A stretch of 64,000 nt of DNA from Hyphomicrobiales bacterium (GCA_016185245.1 JACPNZ010000008.1:43086-107085); one strand, 5' to 3'; positions 9,801-18,997 are shown, counted from the stretch's first letter. Notes: generated by a model from the letters alone, not told the origin. Program-made: numbers and translations.

Positions 9801-10481
9801 ATGAAAGCCCGCCAGCAGACCTCCTTCCTCTTCGACCTCGACGGCACCCTGGTCGACAGCGTCTATGACCACGTGCTCGCCTGGCACGACGCCTTGCAGG
9901 AAGAGGGGATCGAGGTGTCGGTGTGGCGGCTGCACCGCAAGATCGGCATGTCGGGCGGGCTGTTCACCAAGGCACTGGCTCGCGAGACGGGGCGGGAGCT
10001 TGGCGAAGAACAGCTGGTCAGGCTGCGCAAGCTGCACGCCAAACATTATGGCCAGCGCTCGGCCCGTACCGTGCCCTTGCCCGGCGCCCGCGAGCTTCTG
10101 GCCCACCTCAGCACCAACAAGATTCCCTGGGCCATCGCCACCTCGGGTCGCATGGAGACGGCGGGTCCGGTATTGAAAATCCTCGGCGTCGATCCGGCCA
10201 CCACCACGGTCATCACCCGCGACCTCGTCCGCTATGCCAAGCCCGACCCCGACCTGTTCCTCGCCGCCGCCGAGAGGCTCGGCGTGGCCATCGAGACGGC
10301 CTGCGTCGTAGGCGACGCGATCTGGGACATGCTGGCGGCGCGGCGGGCCCGGGCGCTTGGCATCGGGCTTTTGTCCGGCGGCTATGGCACCGAGGAACTG
10401 GAACGGGCCGGCGCCTATCGCGTCTATGACGATCCCGCTGACCTCTTGGCGCATCTGGATGAAGTGGGAGGAAGGAGGTAG
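9801..10481 (+). CDS. HAD family hydrolase, phosphoglycolate phosphatase-like
   Basis: A 226-residue haloacid dehalogenase-superfamily phosphatase. Motif I is FDLDGTLVDS at the N-terminus (two catalytic Asp), followed by a helical cap of subfamily IA type, motif II TSG near residue 115 (AIATSGR), motif III lysine in YAKPDPDLF, and motif IV GDAIWD. The substrate is not identifiable. It is 30 bases after the GNAT gene and likely cotranscribed with it; it converges on mutY. Confidence 0.88.
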   Translation: MKARQQTSFLFDLDGTLVDSVYDHVLAWHDALQEEGIEVSVWRLHRKIGMSGGLFTKALARETGRELGEEQLVRLRKLHAKHYGQRSARTVPLPGARELLAHLSTNKIPWAIATSGRMETAGPVLKILGVDPATTTVITRDLVRYAKPDPDLFLAAAERLGVAIETACVVGDAIWDMLAARRARALGIGLLSGGYGTEELERAGAYRVYDDPADLLAHLDEVGGRR

Positions 10482-10519
10482 CGAATAGCGAGTAGTAGTT
10501 TAATCCTTTCGCTATTCGC
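10481..10519. terminator. 11-bp inverted repeat between convergent genes
   Basis: GCGAATAGCGA at 10481-10491 is the exact reverse complement of 10509-10519, with a 17-base loop. It sits at the junction of the plus-strand HAD gene and minus-strand mutY, overlapping both 3' ends. The stem is not GC-rich and has no clean T-tract, so it could be a weak bidirectional terminator or just a repeat of GCGAATA units; GAATAGC is itself repeated in tandem on the right side. Confidence 0.4.
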
Positions 10520-11570
10520 TATTCGCCAGCTTCACCACCTTGCGCATTACCGTCGGCAAGGCTTCGGTGCCGAGCTCCGCCTTCGGGACCCAGCGGTACT
10601 CGCCGTCGCCGCGTAAGTCGACAGGTTCGGCGGCCCGCCACACCGACAGCTCGAGATGGAAATGGGTGAAGGTGTGGGTGACGGTTCCCTTCACCTTTGC
10701 CCATTCCGCTTCGACTGGTGCGTGGCTCTCGGCGTGGCGCGGCTTCGTCCCGCTCCATTCGGTCGACGGCACTTCCATCATGCCGCCCAGCAATCCCTTC
10801 TCCGGCCGGCGGCGCAGCAGCACCGCACCGTCGGCGCGCTCGATCCAGAAGGCCACTCCGCGCCTGACCGGCAGGGCCGGTTTGGGCCGCTTCAGCGGAA
10901 ACGTCTCCGGGTTTCCGCACCGCCTTGCGGCACAGTGCTCCGCCCACGGACAATTGGGGCAAGCGGGGCGGCGCGGCGTGCACACCGTGGCGCCCAAGTC
11001 CATCAAGCCTTGCGCGAAGTCGCCGGGGCGAGTCTCCGGCACCAGCGCCTGCGCCCTGACACGTATTTCCAGCTTGGCAGCAGGCAATGGTGTCGCAATG
11101 GCATGGAGCCTTGCGATCACCCGCTCGGCATTGCCGTCGACGGCGGCGAGACGGCGGCCGAAGGCAATTGCCGCAATCGCTGCCGCCGTGTAGGGCCCCA
11201 CGCCCGGCAGCTTGCCGAGCTCCGCTACCGTGTCGGGAAACCGGCCGCCCCACTCCGCCGTCACCATCTTTGCACAGGCATGGAGGTTGCGGGCCCGGGC
11301 GTAGTAGCCCAGTCCCGCCCAGGCCCGCAGCACGTCATCGAGGGACGCCGACGCCAGGTCTGTCAGCGTCGGCCATTTCGCCAGGAACGCGGCGTAGAAG
11401 CCTTTGACCGCCGCCACCGTGGTCTGCTGCAGCATGATCTCCGAGAGCCACACATGATAGGGGTCGGCAACGGCACCCCGGAGCGCCCGCCACGGCAGCT
11501 TGCGCCGGTGGCGGTCGTACCAGGCAAGCAGCTCTCGACTGAGCCGGCGCTCAAGCCCTTGTTTGGCCAT
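10512..11570 (-). CDS. mutY: Adenine DNA glycosylase
   Basis: Excises adenine mispaired with 8-oxoguanine. The 352-residue protein has RRKLPWR near the N-terminus, the catalytic Glu region SEIMLQQTTV, the helix-hairpin-helix LPGVGPYTAAAI, the Asp in VDGNAERVI and a [4Fe-4S] loop with spacing C-x6-C-x2-C-x5-C (CTPRRPACPNCPWAEHC). The C-terminal third is the NUDIX-like 8-oxoguanine recognition domain. It is divergent from the DUF721 gene with 50 bases between the starts. Confidence 0.97.
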   Translation of the reverse strand: MAKQGLERRLSRELLAWYDRHRRKLPWRALRGAVADPYHVWLSEIMLQQTTVAAVKGFYAAFLAKWPTLTDLASASLDDVLRAWAGLGYYARARNLHACAKMVTAEWGGRFPDTVAELGKLPGVGPYTAAAIAAIAFGRRLAAVDGNAERVIARLHAIATPLPAAKLEIRVRAQALVPETRPGDFAQGLMDLGATVCTPRRPACPNCPWAEHCAARRCGNPETFPLKRPKPALPVRRGVAFWIERADGAVLLRRRPEKGLLGGMMEVPSTEWSGTKPRHAESHAPVEAEWAKVKGTVTHTFTHFHLELSVWRAAEPVDLRGDGEYRWVPKAELGTEALPTVMRKVVKLANSE

Positions 11571-11620
11571 GGTGCTGATTCACAACCCCGAAACTGTTAG
11601 ACTGCCCGCACAAAGCCCGG

Positions 11621-12091
11621 ATGGAAACTCTCGACAAGCATTTTCGCGATCTGACGCGCGCCGCCTTTGCCCGCTATGGCTTTGCCGCCGCGGAGCTTTT
11701 CGGCCGCTGGCCGGAGATCGTCGGAGAGGACTTGGCCCGGGTCTCGGCGCCGGAGCGAATCACCTGGCCGCGCGGGGCGGGTGAGGACCGCCAGAAGACC
11801 GGCGGCACGCTTGTGGTCCGCGCCGCCCCCGGCCGGGCCCTCGAACTGAGCTATGCCGCCCCCCGCATCATCGACGAGGTAAACCGCTTCCATGGCTATG
11901 GGGCAATCGCCGCGGTCAGGGTCGTCACCGCCCCGGCCTGGGCCGTAGAGGTGCCGAAATCCGCCCCGCAAACGCCGCCGCAGCCGGCCGCCGAAGCGCT
12001 CGTCTCAACCATCGATGACAAACGCCTCCAAGCCGCCCTGCGGCGCCTCGGGTCCGGCGTCGCCGGAAAGGCTTCTCCACAAGACAAATAA
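11621..12091 (+). CDS. DUF721 (DciA-related) protein
   Basis: A 156-residue protein with the DUF721 pattern: FAELFGRWPEIVG-type segment at residues 27-40 followed by a strand-rich part (GGTLVVRAAPG, LELSYAAPRIIDEVNRFHGY). DUF721 includes DciA, the replicative helicase loader/regulator of bacteria lacking DnaC. In Hyphomicrobiales the gene is found between mutY and a DsbA-like gene, as here. The helicase role is inferred from the family. The C-terminal 50 residues are Pro/Ala-rich and low in conservation. Confidence 0.85.
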   Translation: METLDKHFRDLTRAAFARYGFAAAELFGRWPEIVGEDLARVSAPERITWPRGAGEDRQKTGGTLVVRAAPGRALELSYAAPRIIDEVNRFHGYGAIAAVRVVTAPAWAVEVPKSAPQTPPQPAAEALVSTIDDKRLQAALRRLGSGVAGKASPQDK

Positions 12092-12131
12092 TCCATTGGT
12101 TCCAAGCCCCAACATCTAGTAGGTAAGTCAC

Positions 12132-12758
12132 ATGAATCGTCTAAATCGCCGTGATTTGCTCGCCGCTGCCGCCGCTGTAGCGACCCTCCCGTGGCTCGGC
12201 CGGGGGGCCCTCGCCGCCATTGACCTGGCTGCCCTCAACAAGCCACCGGAACTTGGCGAGATGGAGCTGGGCAACCCCAAATCCAAGGTGACGATGATCG
12301 AATATGCTTCGGCGACCTGCCCGCACTGCGCCGTCTTCGACAAGGAAGCGTTTCCGCAACTGAAGAAGGAATACATCGATACCAACAAGATACGTTTCGT
12401 ATTCCGCGAGTACGTGCGGAACGACGCGGACCTTGCCGCCTTCATGATCGCGCGCAGCTTGCCCAAGGACGCCTATTTCCCGCTGATGGACATTTACTTC
12501 ACCACGCAGGAGACCTGGACCGCCGGAAACTGGGGCGACGGACTGTTCAACATCGCCAAGCAGGCGGGCTTCACCCAGGAGAAATTCGACGCCACCATCA
12601 AGGACGCGGAACTGGCCAGGAAGATCCTCGCGATTCGCGATGGTGGCGAGAGTTTCGGGGTCCAGGGCACGCCGACCTTCTTCATCAACGGCGACAAGCT
12701 GGAGGGCGAGCAGAAGATCGAAACGCTGAGGGCCAAGATCGATCCGCTCCTCGCCTGA
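12132..12758 (+). CDS. DsbA family thiol-disulfide protein, Tat-type signal
   Basis: A 208-residue periplasmic thioredoxin-fold protein. The N-terminus MNRLNRRDLLAAAA has an RR motif before a hydrophobic segment ending in ALA, so export by Tat is likely. The active site CPHC is at residues 63-66 in EYASATCPHCAVF, and GVQGTPTFFING provides the cis-proline loop. The family comprises DsbA/DsbG-like disulfide oxidoreductases, of the single-domain BdbD/Com1 kind. It lies between DUF721 and smc, all on one strand. Confidence 0.93.
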   Translation: MNRLNRRDLLAAAAAVATLPWLGRGALAAIDLAALNKPPELGEMELGNPKSKVTMIEYASATCPHCAVFDKEAFPQLKKEYIDTNKIRFVFREYVRNDADLAAFMIARSLPKDAYFPLMDIYFTTQETWTAGNWGDGLFNIAKQAGFTQEKFDATIKDAELARKILAIRDGGESFGVQGTPTFFINGDKLEGEQKIETLRAKIDPLLA

Positions 12759-12807
12759 GGAGCCGGCCGGGCCCACACGGTCCCGGTCAATGGGGGTAAG
12801 GGGAACC

Positions 12808-15800
12808 ATGAAATTCACACGTCTGAGGCTGTCCGGATTCAAATCCTTCGTCGAGCCCACCGATCTCCTGATCGAGCCGGGATTGACCGGTGTCGTCGGG
12901 CCCAATGGCTGCGGCAAGTCGAACCTGCTCGAAGCGTTGCGCTGGGTGATGGGCGAAAGCTCCTACAAGTCGATGCGCGGCGCCGGCATGGACGATGTGA
13001 TTTTCGCCGGCACCACCCAGCGGCCGGCTCGCAATCTCGCCGAAGTCATGGTGACGCTGGCCAATGACGACCGCACCGCACCGGCCCAGCACAATGACAG
13101 CGACACGTTGGAAATCTCGCGCCGCATCGAGCGCGAGGCGGGCTCGGCCTATCGCATCAACGGCCGCGATGTCAGGGCCCGCGACGTGCAGCTCCTGTTC
13201 GCCGATGCCTCGACGGGGGCGCGCTCGCCGGCGCTTGTCCGCCAGGGCCAGATCGCCGAACTGATCAACGCCAAGCCCCAGGCCCGCCGCCTCATCCTCG
13301 AGGAGGCCGCCGGCATCACCGGGCTCCACTCCCGCCGCCACGAGGCCGAACTCAAGCTCAAGGCGGCGGAACAGAATCTCACCCGCCTCGAGGATGTCAC
13401 CTCCCAGCTCGAGACCCAGCTCAACAGCCTGAAGCGTCAGGCCCGCCAGGCCATCAAATACAAGCAGATATCCGCCGAGATCCGGCGCCTCGAGGCGGCC
13501 GGCCTCTATGCCGCCTGGCAGGAGGCGGCCGCGACGGCGGCGAAGGACGAAGCCGCTCTCGATGCGGCAACGCGCCTGCTCGCCGAGCACACCCGTGCGG
13601 CTTCCGAGAAACTCCGCCGGCGCGACGATCTGGGCGAGACCCTGCCGGCCTTGCGCGAGCAGGAGACGATCCGCGCCGCCGTCGCCCAGCGCATTTCGCT
13701 GGAGCGCAACGCCCTTGACGAGGAAGAGCGCCGGGCCGAGGCCCGGGCCCGCGAGCTTGACGCCCGCAGGGCCCAGATCGACGGCGATCTCTCCCGCGAG
13801 CACGAGCTTCTCGGCGATACCGACCGGGTGCTTGCGGGACTGGCGGCCGAGCACCAGAGGCTCACTGCGGCGCAAGGTGCCGACAGCGATATCCGAGCAA
13901 GTGCCGCCGTGGCGCTGCAGGCGGCCGCCGCCGCACTCGCCGGCTCGCAGGCCGCCGCCGATGCGGCCGCAGCCCAGCTCTCCGAGCTCTCCGCCCGGCG
14001 CAACGCGATTGCGCGGACGATCGAGGAACAGAAATCCCGCATCGCCAGGTTCGAGCGCGAGGCCGCCGAAACCGAAGCCCGCCGCGGCGCCCTCCTCGCC
14101 CAGTTCGGCGCCGGCGACGACGGCGAGACATTGGCCGCCGCGGTTGAGTTGGCCATCGCCACGGCCGGCAGCGGCGAGGCCGCCGTCGCCGAGGCGGAAG
14201 CGGCAGTGCGCAGCGCCCGCGCCGCCGAAGCCGAAACCCGCCAGGCCAATGACGAGGCGCGACGCGACGCCGACCGCCTGCACACCGAAGTCCGTACCCT
14301 GACAAATCTGCTGAAGGCCGGGTCCGGCGAATTGTGGCCGGCCCTGGTCGATGCGGTCACGGTCGAACAGGGCTATGAAACCGCACTCGGTGCCGCCCTT
14401 GGTGACGACATCGATGCCTCGGCCGACGAGGCGGCACCCGTCCACTGGCGCGGGCTTCCGCCGCTTGCCGGGGCAGCACCGCTGCCCGAAGGTGCGGCAC
14501 CGCTCAGCCAATTCGTGCAGGCGCCGCCGGCGCTGCAGCGGCGGCTTTCCCACATCGGTGTGGTCTCGAAGGTCCTGGGTCCGGCGTTGCAGCCGCAGCT
14601 CAGGGCCGGCCAGCGGCTGGTCTCGCGCGAGGGCGATGTCTGGCGCTGGGATGGCTTCACCGCTGCGGCGGACGCGCCCAGCGCCGCAGCCAGACGATTG
14701 GCCGAACGCAACCGGCTCACCATTCTCGAAGGCGAACGGCAAGAGGCGGTGGCCGCCGCCGAAGCGGTCCGCTCCCGGTTCGAAGCTTCCCGCGCTGCCG
14801 TCGAATCCGCGGTTACTACCGAGCGACAGCGCCGCGAGGCGCTCCGCGCCGCCCAGTCGGCGGTGGAATTTGCCAGGCGCGCCCTTGCCACCCATGAGCG
14901 CCAGACGGCCGAACGCCTGGCCCAGACCTCGGCCCTCGACGAAGCACTCCGCCGCATCGGCCAGTCGCTGACCGAGGCCGGTGAACTTCTATCCGCTGCC
15001 GAAACCGAGGCCCGGTCCCTGCCGGTCCTCGACACGCTGCAGGCCGAGCTTGCGGGTTTGCGCGATGCGGTCAACCGCGACCGGGCGCACTATGCCGAAG
15101 CCCGCAGCGCTCACGACGGGCTCGAGCGCGAGGCCCGGGCCCGGGCCGACCGGCTCAAGGCGATCGACGGCGAGCGCCGGCAGTGGGGCGAGCGGGCTGC
15201 CCGCGCCGCCGGCCAGATCGAGCAACTCTCGTCGCGGGCCGAGGAAACCCGCGCCACCATCGCCGAGCTTGCCGCCGTGCCGCGTGAGCTCGCCGACAAG
15301 CGCCTCAGATTGATGAACCTGCTGGCCGAGGCCGAGGCCGAGCGGCGCACCGCGGCGGATGCGCTGGCTGCCGCCGAGAACGCCGTGCGCGCCGCCGACC
15401 AGGAGCTGCGCGCCGCCCAGGAACTCCTCTCTTCCACCCGCGAGGACCAAGCCCGGCGCGAAGCAAGACTCGAGGCAAGCAGGCGGGCCCACGCCCATTG
15501 CGAGCACCGCATCGCCGAGACGCTGCAATGCCAGCCCTCCGAGGTTCTCGCCAATGCCGGGCTCGATCCGGAAAAACTCCCCGACCCGCAAGAGATCGAG
15601 CGCAAGCTGTTTTCGCTGCGCGACGACCGCGAGCGCCTCGGCGGGGTCAATCTCCGGGCCGAGGAAGAAGCCGCCGAAGTGGCCAAGCAACTCGACACCC
15701 TGATCAAGGAACGCGACGACCTGGTGCAGGCAATCCACAAGCTGCGCGGCGCCATTTCGAGCCTCAACCGCGAAGGCCGGCAGCGGCTGCTCGATGCCTT

Positions 15801-16263
15801 TGGCACGGTCAACGAGAAATTCGGCGAGCTCTTCACCACCCTGTTCGGCGGCGGCAAGGCGGAATTGCAGCTGATCGAGTCCGACGATCCGCTGGAAGCC
15901 GGCCTCGAGATCCTCGCCCATCCGCCGGGCAAGAAGCCGACCACCCTGTCGCTTCTGTCGGGCGGCGAGCAGACGCTCACCGCACTCTCCCTCATCTTCG
16001 CGGTGTTCCTCACCAACCCATCGCCCATCTGCGTCCTCGACGAAGTCGATGCACCCCTCGACGATTTCAATGTCGAGCGCTTCTGCAACCTGCTCGATGC
16101 CATGCTGGAGCGCACCGACACGCGCTTCCTGATCATCACCCACCATGCCCTCACCATGGCGCGGATGAACCGGCTCTATGGCGTCACCATGCTGGAGCGC
16201 GGCATATCGCAGCTCGTCTCGGTCGACCTCGAAGAGGCCGAGCGGCTGAAGGAGGCGGTGTAG
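12808..16263 (+). CDS. smc: Chromosome segregation protein SMC
   Basis: An ATPase that organises and segregates the chromosome with ScpA and ScpB. I use the ATG at 12808 (MKFTRLRLSGFKSF), which has AGGGGA 4 bases upstream; an ATG at 12790 would add six residues. The product is 1151 residues. The head contains Walker A GPNGCGKS at 31-38, then a long coiled coil rich in Ala, Arg and Glu, a hinge near residues 490-640, a second coiled coil, the signature LLSGGEQTLTALSL and Walker B CVLDEVDAPLDD near the C-terminus. Length and order are normal. scpA and scpB are not in the window. Confidence 0.97.
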   Translation: MKFTRLRLSGFKSFVEPTDLLIEPGLTGVVGPNGCGKSNLLEALRWVMGESSYKSMRGAGMDDVIFAGTTQRPARNLAEVMVTLANDDRTAPAQHNDSDTLEISRRIEREAGSAYRINGRDVRARDVQLLFADASTGARSPALVRQGQIAELINAKPQARRLILEEAAGITGLHSRRHEAELKLKAAEQNLTRLEDVTSQLETQLNSLKRQARQAIKYKQISAEIRRLEAAGLYAAWQEAAATAAKDEAALDAATRLLAEHTRAASEKLRRRDDLGETLPALREQETIRAAVAQRISLERNALDEEERRAEARARELDARRAQIDGDLSREHELLGDTDRVLAGLAAEHQRLTAAQGADSDIRASAAVALQAAAAALAGSQAAADAAAAQLSELSARRNAIARTIEEQKSRIARFEREAAETEARRGALLAQFGAGDDGETLAAAVELAIATAGSGEAAVAEAEAAVRSARAAEAETRQANDEARRDADRLHTEVRTLTNLLKAGSGELWPALVDAVTVEQGYETALGAALGDDIDASADEAAPVHWRGLPPLAGAAPLPEGAAPLSQFVQAPPALQRRLSHIGVVSKVLGPALQPQLRAGQRLVSREGDVWRWDGFTAAADAPSAAARRLAERNRLTILEGERQEAVAAAEAVRSRFEASRAAVESAVTTERQRREALRAAQSAVEFARRALATHERQTAERLAQTSALDEALRRIGQSLTEAGELLSAAETEARSLPVLDTLQAELAGLRDAVNRDRAHYAEARSAHDGLEREARARADRLKAIDGERRQWGERAARAAGQIEQLSSRAEETRATIAELAAVPRELADKRLRLMNLLAEAEAERRTAADALAAAENAVRAADQELRAAQELLSSTREDQARREARLEASRRAHAHCEHRIAETLQCQPSEVLANAGLDPEKLPDPQEIERKLFSLRDDRERLGGVNLRAEEEAAEVAKQLDTLIKERDDLVQAIHKLRGAISSLNREGRQRLLDAFGTVNEKFGELFTTLFGGGKAELQLIESDDPLEAGLEILAHPPGKKPTTLSLLSGGEQTLTALSLIFAVFLTNPSPICVLDEVDAPLDDFNVERFCNLLDAMLERTDTRFLIITHHALTMARMNRLYGVTMLERGISQLVSVDLEEAERLKEAV

Positions 16264-16274
16264 AACTCCGCCCG

Positions 16275-16871
16275 ATGAACCTGGTCTTCGATCTCGGCAA
16301 TGTTCTGCTGCGCTGGGACCCGCGCTTTCTCTATCGCAAGCTCTTTGCCGACGAAGCGCGCATGGAGTGGTTCCTCGCCACCGTCTGCAACAATGATTGG
16401 AACCTCGAACAGGATCGCGGCCGGAGCTTTGCCGAAGGGGTGGCCGAAGCGACCCGCCGCCACCCGGAACTTGCCGCCGAGATCGAAGCCTACGACCGGC
16501 GCTGGCACGAAACCCTTCCCGCGGCGATCGACGCCAGCGTGGCGATTCTCGAGGAGCTCGCCGCGGCGGGCCACCCCCTCTTTGCCATCACCAACTGGAA
16601 CGGCGAGAAGTTCCGCGAGACGCGGGTCCGCTTTGCCTTCCTCGGCCGGTTTCGCGATATTGTCGTTTCCGGTGACGTTGGCCTCATCAAGCCCGACCCC
16701 GCCATCTACCGCCTGCTCGTCGCCCGCAACGGTCTCGATCCCGCCCGCTCGCTGTTCATCGACGACAATGCCGCCAATGTGGCAGGAGCCGTGGCGGTGG
16801 GCATGGCCGGCCACCACTTTACTGGCCCGGCGGACCTTCGCGCCGCGCTTACCGCCCGGGGGCTTTTGTAG
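16275..16871 (+). CDS. HAD family hydrolase, subfamily IA
   Basis: A 198-residue haloacid dehalogenase-like phosphatase starting 11 bases after smc. Motif I is FDLGNVLLRW (note Gly instead of the second Asp found in phosphatases such as the previous HAD; DxGxV is typical of haloacid dehalogenase and YihX-like members), motif II AITNW, motif III GLIKPDPAIY and motif IV FIDDNAANV. YihX-type enzymes dephosphorylate glucose-1-phosphate; the substrate here is not known. Probably cotranscribed with smc. Confidence 0.88.
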   Translation: MNLVFDLGNVLLRWDPRFLYRKLFADEARMEWFLATVCNNDWNLEQDRGRSFAEGVAEATRRHPELAAEIEAYDRRWHETLPAAIDASVAILEELAAAGHPLFAITNWNGEKFRETRVRFAFLGRFRDIVVSGDVGLIKPDPAIYRLLVARNGLDPARSLFIDDNAANVAGAVAVGMAGHHFTGPADLRAALTARGLL

Positions 16872-16876
16872 AATCG

Positions 16877-16898
16877 CCGGAAGTTGCTCCGGATTTTT
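16877..16898 (+). terminator. Rho-independent terminator candidate after smc-HAD
   Basis: CCGGA at 16877-16881 pairs with TCCGG at 16888-16892 around a 6-base loop, followed by five T at 16894-16898. It starts 5 bases after the HAD stop. The stem is short, so strength is uncertain. Confidence 0.5.
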
Positions 16899-16912
16899 CG
16901 ACGCATTGCCGC

Positions 16913-16937
16913 AAACCGCTGAAAACTCGCGGTTTTT
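16913..16937 (+). terminator. Second hairpin with T-tract upstream of the atp operon
   Basis: AAACCGC at 16913-16919 pairs with GCGGTTT at 16929-16935, a 7-bp stem with a 9-base loop followed by more T. Together with the hairpin just before it, this isolates the smc operon from the atp promoter. Confidence 0.45.
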
Positions 16938-16964
16938 CCGTATCCGCCGGCGCCGATCCACGGC

Positions 16965-16993
16965 TTGACACACTATCGCCTCGCAACTATGGT
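16965..16993 (+). promoter_or_regulatory. Sigma-70 type promoter candidate for the atp F0 operon
   Basis: TTGACA at 16965-16970, a 17-base spacer, then TATGGT at 16988-16993. It lies about 60 bases before atpI and after two terminator-like hairpins. A very similar TTGAC..TATGGT pair precedes the glycine riboswitch. Confidence 0.6.
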
Positions 16994-17052
16994 GCGCGCG
17001 ATTTTGAGGGGGGCGTCGGACGCCCGCCGCAGCCGAATCTTCGAGCGTGATC

Positions 17053-17415
17053 ATGACGGAACCCGGCCAACGGCCGACATCGGATCAGCTCGAGGATTTC
17101 GAGCGGCGGCTGGACAAGACGCTTCAGGAGCGGCGCGGGGTTCAAAAACCGGATACGGCGGAAGGCTCGGCAGCGGGCCTTGCCCTGCGGGCGGTGAGCG
17201 AGCTTTTCGTCGGTCTTGCCGTGACCATGGGTTTGGGGTGGATGGCCGACAAGTGGCTCGGCACGGCGCCCTGGATCATGCTGGCGATGATGCCGCTGGG
17301 CCTGGCGGCGGGGGTGGTGAACGTCATGCGCCTCTCCCACTCCAAGCAGGCGGATGAAGTTCTCGGCGGCAAGGGCAAACCTGCGCCTTCCGTCAAAGAC
17401 GATGATGAGGATTGA
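17053..17415 (+). CDS. atpI: ATP synthase protein I
   Basis: A 120-residue protein with a charged N-terminus (residues 1-45, Glu/Arg-rich) and two membrane helices (SELFVGLAVTMGLGWMADKW and WIMLAMMPLGLAAGVVNVM), then a short charged tail. AtpI is an accessory assembly factor for the c-ring. A GTG at 17047 is in frame two codons earlier; neither start has a strong ribosome-binding site. It is first in the F0 operon and ends two bases before the chosen atpB start. Confidence 0.88.
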   Translation: MTEPGQRPTSDQLEDFERRLDKTLQERRGVQKPDTAEGSAAGLALRAVSELFVGLAVTMGLGWMADKWLGTAPWIMLAMMPLGLAAGVVNVMRLSHSKQADEVLGGKGKPAPSVKDDDED

Positions 17416-17417
17416 AC

Positions 17418-18161
17418 GTGGCAGCTGAATCCGGCGGAAAGATCATTGACCCGATCTCGCAGTTCCTGATCAAGCCGGTGTTCGGCGACGGTCCGCTCGG
17501 CACCTTCACCTTCACCAATTCCTCCCTGTCGGCGGTGATCGCGGTAAGTCTTGCCGTCGCCCTGTTCCTGCTGGCGCCCACCCAGCTGATCCCCACCCGC
17601 CTGCAGTCGGCGGCCGAGAGCCTCTACGAATTCGTTTACAACATGACGCACGAGGTGCTGCACGACAATGCGCGGCGCTATTTCCCCTTCGTACTGACGC
17701 TGTTCTCCTTCATCCTGTTCTCCAATGTGCTGGGCCTCATTCCCTACGCCTTCACGGTGACCAGCCACTATGTCGTCACCCTGGCCTTGGCGCTCACCGT
17801 GTTCGTCGGCGCCACCATCATCGGCTTCATCCGCAATGGTTTCGGCTATCTCAAGCTGTTCGTGCCGTCGGGGGTTCCCGGCATTCTCTTGCCGCTGGTG
17901 GTGGTGATCGAGATCGTCTCCTACTTCATCCGGCCGATGAGTCTGTCGATTCGTCTCTTCGCCAACATGATGGCCGGCCACATGATGCTCCAGGTGATGG
18001 CCGGCTTCGTCATCATGCTCGGGCTTGCAGCCGGTTGGCTGCCGCTCGCCGCCATGGTCGGGCTCATGGGCCTCGAAGTTCTGGTCGCCGCCCTTCAGGC
18101 CTATGTATTCGCCCTTCTCACCTGCATGTATCTCAACGATGCCATGCATGTGGATCACTAA
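17418..18161 (+). CDS. atpB: ATP synthase F0 subunit a
   Basis: Forms the proton half-channels against the c-ring. I place the start at GTG 17418 (MAAESGGKIIDP), with AGG 7 bases before; a TTG at 17412 adds two residues. The 247-residue protein has five to six membrane helices, the conserved SNVLGLIPY segment and the essential arginine in MSLSIRLFANMMAGHM, plus the C-terminal LQAYVFALLTCMYLNDAM helix. Length is usual for alphaproteobacteria. Confidence 0.97.
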   Translation: MAAESGGKIIDPISQFLIKPVFGDGPLGTFTFTNSSLSAVIAVSLAVALFLLAPTQLIPTRLQSAAESLYEFVYNMTHEVLHDNARRYFPFVLTLFSFILFSNVLGLIPYAFTVTSHYVVTLALALTVFVGATIIGFIRNGFGYLKLFVPSGVPGILLPLVVVIEIVSYFIRPMSLSIRLFANMMAGHMMLQVMAGFVIMLGLAAGWLPLAAMVGLMGLEVLVAALQAYVFALLTCMYLNDAMHVDH

Positions 18162-18196
18162 GACAGCTTTAAACCTCTTATCTCAGGAGAAAGACC

Positions 18197-18421
18197 ATGG
18201 ATCTCGCAGCAGCTAAGGCAATCGGCGCCGGCATCGCGGCCATAGCGCTGGGTGGCGCCGGCATCGGTATCGGCCACATCTTCGGCAACTACCTGGCGGG
18301 CGCGCTGCGCAATCCGGCTGCCGCCGCCGGCCAGCGCGGCACGCTGTTCCTGGGCTTTGCCTTTGCCGAAGCGACGGGCCTCATCGGCTTCGCCGTCGCC
18401 ATGCTCATCCTTTTCGGCTAA
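18197..18421 (+). CDS. atpE: ATP synthase F0 subunit c
   Basis: A 74-residue hairpin of two membrane helices that forms the rotor ring. The polar loop is RNP at 38-40 and the ion-binding carboxylate is Glu58 ([12 protein letters not shown]). The absence of the Na+-coordinating Gln/Ser-Thr set around Glu suggests proton coupling, as in other alphaproteobacteria. The start follows TCAGGAGAAAGACC, a strong ribosome-binding site consistent with high c-subunit demand. Confidence 0.97.
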   Translation: MDLAAAKAIGAGIAAIALGGAGIGIGHIFGNYLAGALRNPAAAAGQRGTLFLGFAFAEATGLIGFAVAMLILFG

Positions 18422-18484
18422 CCCAAACGGACGCCCTGCCGAAAATTTCGCCGGCAGTCATCCTTAAGGCAATGGGACCAACCG

Positions 18485-18988
18485 ATGGCCGAACCCAAAG
18501 TAGGTATGCCGCAACTCGATCCGACGGCCTGGCCGACCCAGCTCTTTTGGCTGGCGGTCACCTTCGTGGCACTCTACATCGTCATCTCGCGCATCGTCAT
18601 TCCGCGCACCGGCGGCGCCATCGCCAAGCGCAAGTCGACGATCGACGGCAATCTGGCCGCGGCCCAGCAGCTGAAGGAACGCGCCGACAAGGCGGTTGCC
18701 GCCTATGAGGCGCAGCTGGCGGAGGCCCGGCAGCGGGCCGATGGCATCGCCAAGGAGAACTACGCGACCCTGGCGGCCGAGATCACCGAGGTCCGCGGCA
18801 AGCTCGACCGCTCGCTCATCGCCATGATCGGCGATGCCGAAAAGCGGGTGGGGGCGGCCAAGGCCCGGGCCCTTGCCGACGTGAACGCGGTGGCCGCCGA
18901 GATCGCCGCCAACATCGTCAGCGAACTGGTGGGCATCGCAGTTTCGGCTGGCGATGCCGCCGCGGCGGTCGCCAAGGCCGCGAAGTAG
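18485..18988 (+). CDS. ATP synthase F0 subunit b'
   Basis: A 167-residue peripheral stalk subunit with one N-terminal membrane helix (QLFWLAVTFVALYIVISRI) and a long amphipathic helix rich in Ala, Glu and Lys. Photosynthetic and alphaproteobacterial species carry two diverged b subunits; this first one, with the PQLDPTAWPTQLFWL opening, is the b' form (often called atpG or atpF2). It is followed 9 bases later by the b gene. Confidence 0.92.
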   Translation: MAEPKVGMPQLDPTAWPTQLFWLAVTFVALYIVISRIVIPRTGGAIAKRKSTIDGNLAAAQQLKERADKAVAAYEAQLAEARQRADGIAKENYATLAAEITEVRGKLDRSLIAMIGDAEKRVGAAKARALADVNAVAAEIAANIVSELVGIAVSAGDAAAAVAKAAK

Positions 18989-18997
18989 GAGGCACCA

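Noticed and set aside
12787..14895. 702-codon open frame on the minus strand inside smc
   Set aside because: Antisense shadow of a GC-rich coiled-coil gene; the plus-strand SMC protein has all family motifs and the antisense product is a low-complexity Gly/Arg/Leu sequence.
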